Source: Sphingobium herbicidovorans (GTDB lineage Bacteria > Pseudomonadota > Alphaproteobacteria > Sphingomonadales > Sphingomonadaceae). From it: a stretch of 64,000 bases of DNA. The notes under the pieces are model-generated. The model was not told the DNA's origin. It made no database searches and saw nothing but the letters and a program-made list of their open reading frames with translations. This document shows positions 26,050-34,734 of the stretch, piece after piece. Location of the stretch: contig NZ_CP020538.1 in NCBI RefSeq assembly GCF_002080435.1, positions 1,178,001-1,242,000 of the forward strand, given 5' to 3'. The stretch's first letter is position 1, and each line of letters starts with the position of its first letter. Made by a program: the position numbers and the translations under genes.

Positions 26050-27564
26050 TTACCAGGCCATCCGGTACTTGACCCCCATGGCCTGCGCCAGATTGCGCTG
26101 CCGCCGCTCCACAGCTTCGCCGAAAAGGTCGGCATCCACGCCCCGCAGCCGCAATTCCAGAGTGTCGCCTGCCATTTCCAGCTTCGATCCCAGCAACGGT
26201 CCTTCGACCCCGCCTGACAATCGCTGGCCCAGCCGGATCGCCAACCCCCACAATGTCGCCCGCTTCAGCGCCGCTGGAGAAGCAAGCCCCTCGATCGAAG
26301 GGGCGATCGCCGCACCTCCGCCGAAATTGCTGTGCAATGCCTGCGCCAGCATCGCGCGTTCGGGCGCGGTGATGCCTACCCAATTGCTGTGCAGCGCAAT
26401 CTCCACGCCGCGTTCGGCGCGGAAATCCGGGTTGGCGCGCCATCCCACATCGGCCAGCAGGCATGCCGCGCGGCGGATGCGGCGGCAGGCCGGATCGTCA
26501 TCCTGGAACACAGGCGCGATCCAGCGATCGATCATGTCGCCATGACCGGCAAAGCGGCCCTGCGCCTCGCCTTCCGCCTCCGCCGCGACCAGCAGCGGGT
26601 CGTGCGCGCGAATATCGGGGGGCAGATCCTCGAACAACAATCCTTCGCGCAGGCCATAGGCGGACACGATCAGGTCGCGCGACTTCAATTGCCGAACGAT
26701 AACCGACAGCAGCGCAGCCGCATCGGGCAGCGTGGGCACGCGCGGTCCGGTCATGGACGGAATATCCTTCAGCCGCGCGCGACCGACATGCGACACGATC
26801 CGCGTCAACTGCTCGGCGCGCGACGCCGGCATCGCATATTGATGAACCACCGGCAGCGGAAAATTGGTGAGCTGCATGTCGAAACGGGCCAGTGCGCGCC
26901 ACGATCCGCCCACAAGGTAGAATGGCAGTTCCGGTTCCACGATCCAGCCTGCCTTGGCCAGCATCTTCTTGACCTGCCGTTCCAGCACGCCCGGCCCCTT
27001 CGCCCGGATCTGCGGCAGGCGCAGCACCCCCAGCGGCAGGGAAATCGTCTCATGCACCGCGCCATCGCGGATTCGCGCCAGTTCCAGGCTGCCTCCGCCC
27101 AAATCACCCACGATCCCGTCCGCACCCGGAATACCCGACAGCACGCCATAGGCTGCGGCGATCGCCTCCTGCGCCCCCGAAAGCAGCTCGACATTCAGCC
27201 CTATCGCCTTCGCGCGGCGTAGAAACTCATCGCCATTGGCCGCATCGCGGACCGCCGCCGTGGCGACGCAGCGCACCTCCCGCACGTCCATTTCGCGGCA
27301 AAGATGCGCAAAGCGGCCAACCGCGCGCAGCCCGCGCTCCATCGCATCCGGCTCGATCTGTCCCGTCTTGCCCAGCGACGCGCCCAGCCCGGCCATCACC
27401 TTTTCATTGAAGAGGATGAAGGGGATGCGGCGCGGGCCGTCATAAACGACCAGCCGGACGCTGTTGGACCCGATGTCGATGATCGCCGTGCGCGCCTTGG
27501 CATGTTCAGGCGACGTCGCCATCGTCCCGGCGATGGCGCGCACCTGGCTGAGCATGGAGTTCAT
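26050..27564 (-). CDS. ppx: exopolyphosphatase, Ppx/GppA family
   Basis: 504 residues. The actin-like ATPase core has TAIIDIGSNSVRLVVYDGPR near the start and GIVGDLGGGSLELARI; a C-terminal HD-like helical domain follows (about 310-500). It hydrolyses polyphosphate or, in GppA-type members, pppGpp. Position directly downstream of ppk (7 bases between stop and ATG 27564) favours polyphosphate turnover. Alternative in-frame starts lie at 27555 and 27609; the last would overlap ppk. Confidence 0.93.
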   Translation of the reverse strand: MNSMLSQVRAIAGTMATSPEHAKARTAIIDIGSNSVRLVVYDGPRRIPFILFNEKVMAGLGASLGKTGQIEPDAMERGLRAVGRFAHLCREMDVREVRCVATAAVRDAANGDEFLRRAKAIGLNVELLSGAQEAIAAAYGVLSGIPGADGIVGDLGGGSLELARIRDGAVHETISLPLGVLRLPQIRAKGPGVLERQVKKMLAKAGWIVEPELPFYLVGGSWRALARFDMQLTNFPLPVVHQYAMPASRAEQLTRIVSHVGRARLKDIPSMTGPRVPTLPDAAALLSVIVRQLKSRDLIVSAYGLREGLLFEDLPPDIRAHDPLLVAAEAEGEAQGRFAGHGDMIDRWIAPVFQDDDPACRRIRRAACLLADVGWRANPDFRAERGVEIALHSNWVGITAPERAMLAQALHSNFGGGAAIAPSIEGLASPAALKRATLWGLAIRLGQRLSGGVEGPLLGSKLEMAGDTLELRLRGVDADLFGEAVERRQRNLAQAMGVKYRMAW

Positions 27565-27571
27565 GCGGCGC

Positions 27572-29710
27572 TCAGGCCCGGCCGCGCAGGCGCAATGTCG
27601 GAACGGCATCGCTGTCCAGCGCCGCGCCCCGGCCCGACAGCGACGGGTTGGTCATGAAATAGCGGTGCAGGTTGAACGGCCGGCCAGCCGAATCCACGCG
27701 GGCATAATGCCCCTCGCTGTCTAACTCCCAACTCTGTTCCGTATCGATCAGATTGGCCACCATCACCTGGTCCAGAATCTGGTCATGCACCGTCGGGTTT
27801 TCCACAGGGGCAAGGAATTCGACGCGGCGGTCGAAGTTCCGGGGCATCCAGTCGGCCGAGCTGATGAACACCTTCGCGCCATTGTTGGGCAGCGCCTTGC
27901 CGTTGCCGAAAACGGTGATGCGGCTATGTTCCAGGAATCGGCCGACGACCGACTTGACCCGGATGTTTTCCGACATGCCCGGTACGCCCGGACGCAGGCA
28001 GCATATGCCGCGCACGATCAGGTCGATCTGCACCCCCGCATTGCTGGCGGCATAGAGCTTTTCGATGATCGCAGGATCGACGAGAGAGTTCATCTTGGCC
28101 CAGATAGTGCCCGGCCGCCCCGCGCGGACATGGTCGATTTCCGCATCGATCAGCGCGCAGAGATGGTTGCGCAGGTCGCGCGGGCTCATGACCAGCTTTT
28201 CAAGGCGCTCCGGCTCGACATAGCCGGTGATGTAATTGAACAGCGCGGCGGCATCGCGGCTGTAGGCCGGGTCCGCCGTAAAGAAGCTGAGGTCGGTATA
28301 GATACGCGCCGTCACCGGGTGGTAATTGCCGGTGCCGAAATGGCAGTAGCTGCGAAACGCCTCGCCCTCGCGCCGGACGACCATTGAAACCTTGGCATGG
28401 GTTTTCCAGTCGATGAAGCCATAGACCACCTGCACGCCCGCGCGTTCCAGCGCGTCGGCCCACATCAGATTCTGTTCCTCGTCGAACCGGGCTTTAAGCT
28501 CGACCACAGCCGTCACCGATTTGCCCGCCTCTGCCGCATCGATCAGCGCGCGGATGATCGCCGATTGCTTGCCCGCGCGATACAGCGTCTGCTTGATCGC
28601 CACGACATCGGGGTCGGAAGCCGCTTGTTTCAGGAACGAAACGACCACGTCAAAGGCTTCATAGGGATGATGGACCACAATGTCCTTCGCCCGGATCGCC
28701 GCAAAGCAATCCCCGCCATATTCGCGGATTCGTTCAGGGAATCGCGGCGCATAGGGTTCGAATTTCAGGTCGGGCCGATCTTCGTCCACGACGCCCGACA
28801 GGTCGCCGATGCCGACAAACCCCTCGACCTCCGCGATCATCGCCTCATGCCCCTGCAGCATGTCCTGCAACATTTCCTCGACCGGCTCGGGAATCCGCTC
28901 CTCAATCTCCAGCCGGATCACGCGTCCCCGGCGGCGGCGTTTGATGGCGCTACGGAAATGGCGGACCAGATCCTCCGCCTCTTCCTCTATTTCGATGTCG
29001 CTGTCGCGGATGATGCGGAACACGCCGCTGTTGCGCACCCGATAGCCCGGAAAGAGATCGGCGGAAAAGCGCCGGATCACCGCCTCCAGCGCCATGTAGC
29101 GCGCCGGTTCGCCCGGCACCCGGACGAAGCGGGCGAGCGAGGATGGAATCATCACCAGTTCGCGGATCGGCTGCTTGTCCGACAGCCGCTCCAGATCAAA
29201 AACGATCGAAAGGCCCTGATTGGGTATGAAGGGAAAGGGATGCGCCGGATCCAGCGCCTGCGGCGTGAGTATCGGAAACACCTGCGTCAGGAAATGTTCG
29301 CGCAGCCATGTCTCGCTGGCGGCGTCGATCGGGCTGGCGGGGCCGATCACCTCGATCCCCACCTGCGTCAATTCGTCATGCAGCGCGCCCCACACCTTCT
29401 GCTGCGCCGCCATCAACCGCGTCGTTTCATCAGCAATGGCGGCCAGTTGCTGTCCCGGCGTCAATCCGTCAGCGGAGCGCATGTCGACATCCTGCAACTG
29501 CTGCCCTTTCAGCCCGGCCACGCGCACGCTGAAAAATTCGTCGAGGTTCGCACCGGAAATCGACAGGAAGCGCAGCCGTTCGAGCAACGGGTGCGCGCGA
29601 TTCATCGCCTCCTCCAATACCCGTTGGTTGAACGCCAGCCAGGACAGCTCCCGGTTGAAATAGCGGTCGCTGGGCAGGGTCAGGCTGGCGGAGGGGTCGG
29701 CTTCGGCCAC
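27572..29710 (-). CDS. ppk: polyphosphate kinase 1
   Basis: 712 residues, the normal length for PPK1. It makes polyphosphate from ATP. The N-terminal domain has RYFNRELSWLAFNQRVLEEA; the catalytic core has FGTGNYHPVTARIYTDLSFF, with the autophosphorylated His of the HPVTA region, and the second His motif EHSRITVFGNG. Paired with ppx, it controls the polyphosphate pool. The neighbouring hdaA lies upstream with 16 bases between. Confidence 0.97.
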   Translation of the reverse strand: MAEADPSASLTLPSDRYFNRELSWLAFNQRVLEEAMNRAHPLLERLRFLSISGANLDEFFSVRVAGLKGQQLQDVDMRSADGLTPGQQLAAIADETTRLMAAQQKVWGALHDELTQVGIEVIGPASPIDAASETWLREHFLTQVFPILTPQALDPAHPFPFIPNQGLSIVFDLERLSDKQPIRELVMIPSSLARFVRVPGEPARYMALEAVIRRFSADLFPGYRVRNSGVFRIIRDSDIEIEEEAEDLVRHFRSAIKRRRRGRVIRLEIEERIPEPVEEMLQDMLQGHEAMIAEVEGFVGIGDLSGVVDEDRPDLKFEPYAPRFPERIREYGGDCFAAIRAKDIVVHHPYEAFDVVVSFLKQAASDPDVVAIKQTLYRAGKQSAIIRALIDAAEAGKSVTAVVELKARFDEEQNLMWADALERAGVQVVYGFIDWKTHAKVSMVVRREGEAFRSYCHFGTGNYHPVTARIYTDLSFFTADPAYSRDAAALFNYITGYVEPERLEKLVMSPRDLRNHLCALIDAEIDHVRAGRPGTIWAKMNSLVDPAIIEKLYAASNAGVQIDLIVRGICCLRPGVPGMSENIRVKSVVGRFLEHSRITVFGNGKALPNNGAKVFISSADWMPRNFDRRVEFLAPVENPTVHDQILDQVMVANLIDTEQSWELDSEGHYARVDSAGRPFNLHRYFMTNPSLSGRGAALDSDAVPTLRLRGRA

Positions 29711-29726
29711 GTCTCTCTCACGTTGA

Positions 29727-30353
29727 TCAGGGCTGCGGATCGTCCGGCACTATAGGCAAGTATCCAGCGTCTTGCAGGGTCTCTTTCGCCATAGCGACAG
29801 AAATCTTACGCGCCGATGACAGGGCCGCCTCATTAAGCAGCCGGGTGACCTGTGCGATCACCCCGTAGCTGCGCTCGATCCGGCGGAGCAGCCAGTCGGG
29901 CAAATCCGCCGCATAATGCGCGCCCATCGCCCCTAAAGACCGTTCGATCAACGCGCGGGCAAGGGGCTCGTCAGGCTCCGCGATGACCACATGAGGCGCC
30001 GCTGCAAGCCGCGAACGAAGGTCGGGCAAGGCGACATCCCAGCGGGTCGGGGCGTTCCGGCCGATCAGCAGCAGCGGCCGTCGGCTTGTCTGCGCATCGT
30101 TCCACGCGTTGAACAGCAGCCGGTCGTCCTGCCCTTCCGCATCGTCGATCACCCGGCCGCCGCTCATCGCCGCGAAACGCCGCCCCAGCATGGACCGGCC
30201 AGACAAGGCAGGCCCGCTCAGCACGCTGGTCGCCAGCGGCCAGTCGCGCCAGCCTTCCAGATGGCGGACGGCGATGCTGTTGGCGTCGCTGACCAGGAAA
30301 TCTCCCTCCGCGCCCTGCCCTGGCCATTCGAACGGCAGGCTGATCTGGCTCAT
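29727..30353 (-). CDS. hdaA: DnaA-related regulator HdaA
   Basis: 208 residues, AAA+ without the DNA-binding domain of DnaA. The N-terminus SQISLPFEW holds a sliding-clamp-binding motif like that of Hda; the Walker A is the Arg variant (LSGRSM) seen in Hda proteins; the C-terminal lid has WLLRRIERSYGVIAQVTRLL. With the clamp it promotes ATP hydrolysis by DnaA after initiation. ATGA overlap with the preceding gene. Confidence 0.88.
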   Translation of the reverse strand: MSQISLPFEWPGQGAEGDFLVSDANSIAVRHLEGWRDWPLATSVLSGPALSGRSMLGRRFAAMSGGRVIDDAEGQDDRLLFNAWNDAQTSRRPLLLIGRNAPTRWDVALPDLRSRLAAAPHVVIAEPDEPLARALIERSLGAMGAHYAADLPDWLLRRIERSYGVIAQVTRLLNEAALSSARKISVAMAKETLQDAGYLPIVPDDPQP

Positions 30354-31711
30354 TGCGGCGGCGCTGCTCCCGCAGGCGACGCCCCGCCACGCCGGATGCG
30401 CAGGGCGTTGCCGGATCCCGACACGGTAAAGCCGCGCGCCTGCAGCGCCGCGCGCAAAGCGTCGGCCGTGCCGTCGAAGTTGACCTGCATTACCGATGTG
30501 CCGCCCAGCGCCAGGCTGCTGGTCGCCGCCGAACGGACGCCCAGGATTGACCGCACAGCAGCCTCGCCCTGCGTCACCGATCCCACATCGGGCGTATCGA
30601 ATTGAATCGAGAAGCTGGTGGTGGCGGCAGTCGTCGGCGGCGCGTCCAGCATTTCCACCGGCTGATCGGTCCCATTCTCGATGGCCAGGGCGCCCGGATC
30701 AATCGGCTCCTCGATGATGAGCGATGGGTCGGGCCGCAAGCGACCGTCGTTAAGCGCAGTGGTGTAGAGCTGGTCGATCCGCCGAGCCGCCTCGTCCAGC
30801 ATCTGCGGGATCGCGCTTTCAGCAGAAGCGCGCAGAGAGAAGCTGCCGATAAGGTGATCGTCGGGGCCATAGCGCGCGGTGAAGGTGCCGGTGACGGGAC
30901 CGCCCGGCCATTGCCGTTCCAGCCGGGCGATGGGCACCACCACATCGGCCGCGCCATATTGATCGAGCAGCACGCGCCACCACAGCCGCCCGCGCCGTCC
31001 GACCTGTCCGGCATTGAGGAGTATCGGGTCCGCGATCGATCCGCTGACGCGCACATAGTCGATGGCGCTCTCCCCGGTACGGAACCGCGCCCACGCTTTC
31101 TGCCACTCATTGATCCGTTCATAGGACACGGCGGAGCCGCCGTCCCACATGACCGGGATGACCAGCAGTGGCGGCGAGCGCATGACATTGCCCGATACGC
31201 CCAGCAGTTGGCCCGTGCGCGCCCGGTCGAACAGGATGCCCAGCGTCGCGACATAACGGGTCGGGCCGATCTGCTCATATTCGATTTCGACGCCGGAAAT
31301 CATCGCCTCCAGCTGCGAATCGGACAGGTTGGGCACGCCCGCATTGCCATGGGTGCGCGTCCACAGCATCCGCCATCCCTGCCGCTGCGCCAGCCGCCAT
31401 CCGGCCAGCCGCGCGCTGCTGGCGTCCTTGCCCAGCACATCGACCTTGATGCCGCTAACCTGATAATCGCCGCCGCTGGCGATCGGCGGCACGCCGCGCT
31501 CGCCCTCCATCTGCGCGAACAGCGCCGCTGCGGCGAGGCCGAACGCAATCGCGCCGATAATCTGGGCCGGTCGCGACAGCAGGCGAAGCAGTTGCAATGG
31601 CCGGAAATTGAGGCGGGACAAGGCAGGGGACAGGCTCACGCGCGCCCTTTTGGCGAGATTTCCCGCATCTGCCAAGCGGCAACCCATTTCCCGTTCCGTT
31701 TTCCGCGTCAT
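30350..31711 (-). CDS. membrane-anchored protein with C-terminal heavy-metal-associated-like domain (DUF2066-like)
   Basis: About 453 residues. A hydrophobic segment near 48-67 ([20 protein letters not shown]) acts as signal or anchor. The middle resembles DUF2066, with [18 protein letters not shown] and [20 protein letters not shown]. The end ([20 protein letters not shown] and following) has a ferredoxin-like beta-alpha-beta pattern lacking the CxxC of true metal binders. Function unknown. I chose ATG 31711 with a purine-rich AGAGAG six bases upstream; ATG 31735 is possible. It is divergent from purM and overlaps hdaA. Confidence 0.75.
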   Translation of the reverse strand: MTRKTEREMGCRLADAGNLAKRARVSLSPALSRLNFRPLQLLRLLSRPAQIIGAIAFGLAAAALFAQMEGERGVPPIASGGDYQVSGIKVDVLGKDASSARLAGWRLAQRQGWRMLWTRTHGNAGVPNLSDSQLEAMISGVEIEYEQIGPTRYVATLGILFDRARTGQLLGVSGNVMRSPPLLVIPVMWDGGSAVSYERINEWQKAWARFRTGESAIDYVRVSGSIADPILLNAGQVGRRGRLWWRVLLDQYGAADVVVPIARLERQWPGGPVTGTFTARYGPDDHLIGSFSLRASAESAIPQMLDEAARRIDQLYTTALNDGRLRPDPSLIIEEPIDPGALAIENGTDQPVEMLDAPPTTAATTSFSIQFDTPDVGSVTQGEAAVRSILGVRSAATSSLALGGTSVMQVNFDGTADALRAALQARGFTVSGSGNALRIRRGGASPAGAAPPQ

Positions 31712-31739
31712 TGTGCACTCTCTGGGTTGCCGCATTTTC

Positions 31740-31768
31740 CGAGCCGCCAGATGTTTCCATCTGGCTCG
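31740..31768. promoter_or_regulatory. inverted repeat between purM and the divergent DUF2066-like gene
   Basis: GCCAGATG TTTC CATCTGGC forms an 8-bp stem with a four-base loop (31746-31765), extended by CGAG/CTCG after a three-base bulge. It ends 23 bases before the purM ATG. It could be a protein operator for both directions or an mRNA hairpin; the sequence alone does not tell. Confidence 0.5.
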
Positions 31769-31791
31769 AAAATGCTTTAGGGGGCGCGAGC

Positions 31792-32886
31792 ATGAGCGAC
31801 ACCGAATCCTACAGCTACGCCAAGGCTGGCGTGGACATCGCGGCAGGCAATGCGCTGGTCCGCGCCATCGCCCCCCTTGCCAAGGCGACGCGCCGCCCCG
31901 GAGCGGACGCCGAATTGGGCGGCTTTGGCGGCTTCTTCGACCTGAAGGCCGCTGGCTATGACGATCCGCTGCTGGTCGCGGCCAATGACGGCGTCGGCAC
32001 CAAGCTGAAGCTCGCCATCGACCATGACCGCCATGACGGCGTCGGCATCGACCTGGTCGCCATGTGCGCCAACGACCTGATCGTGCAGGGCGCAGAGCCG
32101 CTCTTCTTCCTCGACTATTACGCCACCGGAAAGCTGGAGAGCGGCGTCGCCGAGCGCGTCATCGCTGGCATCGCAGAAGGCTGCAAGCAGGCCGGCTGCG
32201 CCCTCATCGGCGGCGAAACGGCGGAAATGCCGGGCATGTACGCCGCCGGAGACTATGACCTCGCCGGCTTCTGCGTCGGCGCGGTGGAACGGGCCAGGGC
32301 GCTGACCGGCAATCGGGTGAAGGCGGGCGACGTGCTGCTCGGCCTCACCTCGTCGGGCGTGCATTCCAACGGCTTCTCGCTTGTCCGCCGCCTTGCCGCC
32401 GACAAGGGGTGGAAGCTCGACCGCCCGGCGATCTTCGACAATGAAGTGCTGCTGATCGACGCGCTGATGGCCCCGACGCGCATCTACGTGAAGGCGCTGC
32501 TGCCGCTGGTGCGCGACGGCAAAATCAATGCGCTTGCCCATATCACGGGCGGCGGCCTGCTGGAAAATATCCCGCGCGTGCTGCCCGATGGCTGCCATGC
32601 CGTGGTCGATGCGGACGGTTGGGAACAGCCACGGCTGATGGCCTTCCTCCAGGCCCAGGGCCATATCGAGCCGGAAGAGATGGCGCGCACGTTCAACTGC
32701 GGCGTCGGCATGGTGCTTGCGGTCGATGCGGGCGTAGCGGATGCGGTTGCGGCGGAACTGGAAGCGGCAGGCGAAACCGTGATCCGCGTGGGCATGGTCG
32801 AGGCGGGCGAGAAGGGCTGCACCGTCAAAGGATCGCAGGAAACCTGGAGCGCAAAGGCCGACTGGACCGCGACGCATCTGGGTTAA
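31792..32886 (+). CDS. purM: phosphoribosylaminoimidazole (AIR) synthetase
   Basis: Fifth step of purine synthesis: ATP-dependent ring closure of FGAM to AIR. 364 residues. Motifs include [60 protein letters not shown] and [16 protein letters not shown]. Start at ATG 31792, downstream of the hairpin. purN follows 53 bases after the stop, the usual pairing. Confidence 0.97.
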   Translation: MSDTESYSYAKAGVDIAAGNALVRAIAPLAKATRRPGADAELGGFGGFFDLKAAGYDDPLLVAANDGVGTKLKLAIDHDRHDGVGIDLVAMCANDLIVQGAEPLFFLDYYATGKLESGVAERVIAGIAEGCKQAGCALIGGETAEMPGMYAAGDYDLAGFCVGAVERARALTGNRVKAGDVLLGLTSSGVHSNGFSLVRRLAADKGWKLDRPAIFDNEVLLIDALMAPTRIYVKALLPLVRDGKINALAHITGGGLLENIPRVLPDGCHAVVDADGWEQPRLMAFLQAQGHIEPEEMARTFNCGVGMVLAVDAGVADAVAAELEAAGETVIRVGMVEAGEKGCTVKGSQETWSAKADWTATHLG

Positions 32887-32939
32887 GGCCCTGCCTTGAG
32901 CGTTTTCGACTTCGCTGGAACCGAACGGAGATTGTGCAA

Positions 32940-33512
32940 GTGAAAGCCAAAGTCGGCGTTCTGATCTCCGGGCGCGGGTCCAACATGGCGGCGCTGCTCT
33001 ACGCCGCCAAGCACCCCTCCTGCCCCTATGAGATCGTGCTGGTCGCCGCCAATGATCCTGAAGCCGCTGGCCTCACGCTGGCGCAGGCCGAAGGCGTCCC
33101 CACCTTCGCGCAAAGCCACAAGGGCCTCAAGCGCGCCGAGTTCGACCGGATCATCGACGCGCAGCTGCGCCGGGCAGGCGCCGAATATGTGGTCCTCGCC
33201 GGTTACATGCGCCTGCTTTCGGCTGAATTCGTCGCCGGCTGGGAAAACCGGATGCTGAACATCCATCCCAGCCTGCTGCCGAAATATAAGGGCCTCGATA
33301 CGCATCAAAAGGCACTGGACGCAGGCGACAGCCATGCGGGCTGCTCAGTCCATGTCGTGACCAGCGAACTGGATGACGGCCCCGTGCTGGCCCAAACGGA
33401 AGTCGCCATCCTGCCCGGCGACAGCGCCGACACGCTGGCCGCCCGCATTCTGATCGCCGAACATCAGCTTTACTCGCGCACCCTCGCCGACTTCGTAACG
33501 CGCGATCGGTAG
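32940..33512 (+). CDS. purN: phosphoribosylglycinamide (GAR) formyltransferase
   Basis: Transfers formyl from 10-formyl-THF to GAR, third step of purine synthesis. 190 residues: VGVLISGRGSNMAALL at the start, and the catalytic pattern NIHPSLLPKYKGLDTHQKAL and HAGCSVHVVTSELDDGPVLA with Asn, His and Asp. Start at GTG 32940, with GGAG nine bases before it; a GTG two codons earlier would have only 3 bases of spacing. The 10-formyl-THF comes from folD, also in this window. Confidence 0.95.
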   Translation: MKAKVGVLISGRGSNMAALLYAAKHPSCPYEIVLVAANDPEAAGLTLAQAEGVPTFAQSHKGLKRAEFDRIIDAQLRRAGAEYVVLAGYMRLLSAEFVAGWENRMLNIHPSLLPKYKGLDTHQKALDAGDSHAGCSVHVVTSELDDGPVLAQTEVAILPGDSADTLAARILIAEHQLYSRTLADFVTRDR

Positions 33513-33596
33513 CCGCTGGCCCCGTAGACATTTCCGGCGACTTCTGAGGGGCATGGCTCTTTCCTTTCGGCCGTGCCTTCCCCACAATAGGCAGCC

Positions 33597-34523
33597 ATGA
33601 CCGACGCTATCCCCCCAGCCATCGAAATCAGCCACCTCACCAAGGTTTATGCGGGCGGCAAGCGCGCACTGGACGACATCAGCCTGTCGATCCCGCGCGG
33701 CCAGATTTACGGCCTGCTCGGCCCCAATGGCGCGGGCAAGTCGACGACGATCAACATCCTCGCCGGACTGGTGAACAAGACCAGCGGGTCGGCAAGGATC
33801 TGGGGCTTCGACATCGACCAGAACCCCCGCAACGCCAAGAATTCGATCGGCATCGTGCCGCAGGAGATCGTCTTCGACCCCTTTTTCACACCTTTCGAAA
33901 CACTGGAAAATCAAGCGGGCTATTATGGCGTGCCCAAGGGACGGCGGCGCTCGATGGAATTGCTGCGCGCCGTCCATCTGGAGGACAAGGCCCACGCCTA
34001 TGCCCGCACCCTGTCCGGCGGCATGAAGCGACGGCTGCTGGTGGCGAAGGCGATGGTGCACAGCCCGCCCATCCTGGTGCTGGACGAACCCACCGCGGGT
34101 GTCGATGTGCAGCTTCGCCAGCAGCTTTGGGAATATGTGCGCGAACTCAACGCGCTCGGCGTGACGATCGTGCTGACGACGCACTATCTTGAGGAAGCCG
34201 AGGAGCTGTGCGACCGGATCGGCATCATCAACCACGGCCGCGTCATCACTGACAAACCGACGCGCGAGTTGATCGCGATGGCGCAGGAAAAGGTGGTGCA
34301 GGTCACCGTCGATCGCGACATCGCCACGGCGCCGAGCGGGCCCTGTTTCGAGAAGGTGGAGCTTTCGGACCCACGTACGCTGACGATCACCTATATGAAG
34401 GACCGCGCCAACGCGGGTCAGGTGCTGAACGCCGTGCAGGCGAGCGGCCTATCCATCGTCGATGTCGTGACGCGCGATCCCGATCTGGAGGATGTGTTCC
34501 TCAGCCTGACAACGCCTGCCTAG
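33597..34523 (+). CDS. ABC transporter ATP-binding protein (YadG-like)
   Basis: 308-residue ATPase of an ABC-2-type exporter. Walker A GLLGPNGAGKSTT, signature LSGGMKRRLLVAK, Walker B ILVLDEPTAGVD, and the switch His in LTTHYLEEAEEL are all present. The C-terminal extension ends in DPDLEDVFLSLT, typical of ABC-2 ATPases. No permease gene is adjacent: downstream are a repeat, a relic and nadB, so the membrane partner must lie elsewhere. Confidence 0.92.
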   Translation: MTDAIPPAIEISHLTKVYAGGKRALDDISLSIPRGQIYGLLGPNGAGKSTTINILAGLVNKTSGSARIWGFDIDQNPRNAKNSIGIVPQEIVFDPFFTPFETLENQAGYYGVPKGRRRSMELLRAVHLEDKAHAYARTLSGGMKRRLLVAKAMVHSPPILVLDEPTAGVDVQLRQQLWEYVRELNALGVTIVLTTHYLEEAEELCDRIGIINHGRVITDKPTRELIAMAQEKVVQVTVDRDIATAPSGPCFEKVELSDPRTLTITYMKDRANAGQVLNAVQASGLSIVDVVTRDPDLEDVFLSLTTPA

Positions 34524-34543
34524 TGACGGAAGAAAGTCACATT

Positions 34544-34566
34544 CCCCCTCCCGTTGGCGGAGGGGG
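34544..34566. repeat. C/G-rich hairpin repeat after the ABC ATPase gene
   Basis: CCCCCTCCCG TTGG CGGAGGGGG forms a strong stem (one bulged C) 20 bases after the ABC stop. It may act as a terminator although no T run follows. It flanks the DUF559 relic on the left; a related hairpin flanks it on the right. Confidence 0.6.
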
Positions 34567-34713
34567 CTAGCGCGCCGCGATAGCTATTGCCGCAGCCAAG
34601 GCTATTCCATTTTGCGCTTCACCAATGCAGATGTGCTGACGAACATCGAAGGCGTGCTGTCACATATCGGGGCAGCGCTCCCGCAACTGCCCACCCCCGG
34701 CCCCTCCCGCTAG
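34567..34713 (+). pseudogene. C-terminal relic of a DUF559 (Vsr-like) endonuclease-fold gene
   Basis: A 48-codon open stretch ends at TAG 34711-34713. It reads LARRDSYCRSQGYSILRF, then TNADVLTNIEGVLSHIGAAL. This matches the end of DUF559 proteins, where a D-x-x-L-x-x-Q-G-Y segment precedes the last strand LRF and the helix with NxxVLxNxEGVL. There is no start codon and no N-terminal catalytic part; upstream sequence is a repeat hairpin. The final codons and stop come from the right-hand hairpin repeat. Remnant call rests on my reading of the family pattern. Confidence 0.65.
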
Positions 34714-34724
34714 CAGGAGGGGAG
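34701..34724 (+). promoter_or_regulatory. hairpin enclosing the nadB ribosome-binding site
   Basis: CCCCTCC (34701-34707) pairs with GGAGGGG (34716-34722). The right arm overlaps the purine-rich ribosome site GGAGGGGAGAG in front of the nadB ATG at 34735. If the hairpin forms in the mRNA it would limit nadB translation; whether it does so is inference. Confidence 0.5.
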
Positions 34725-34734
34725 AGTATCGAAT

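Noticed and set aside
30602..31780. Long open frame on the plus strand opposite the DUF2066-like gene
   Set aside because: It is antisense to a gene with overlaps and a plausible protein; its translation is Arg/His/Gln-rich and lacks any domain, as expected for high-GC shadows.
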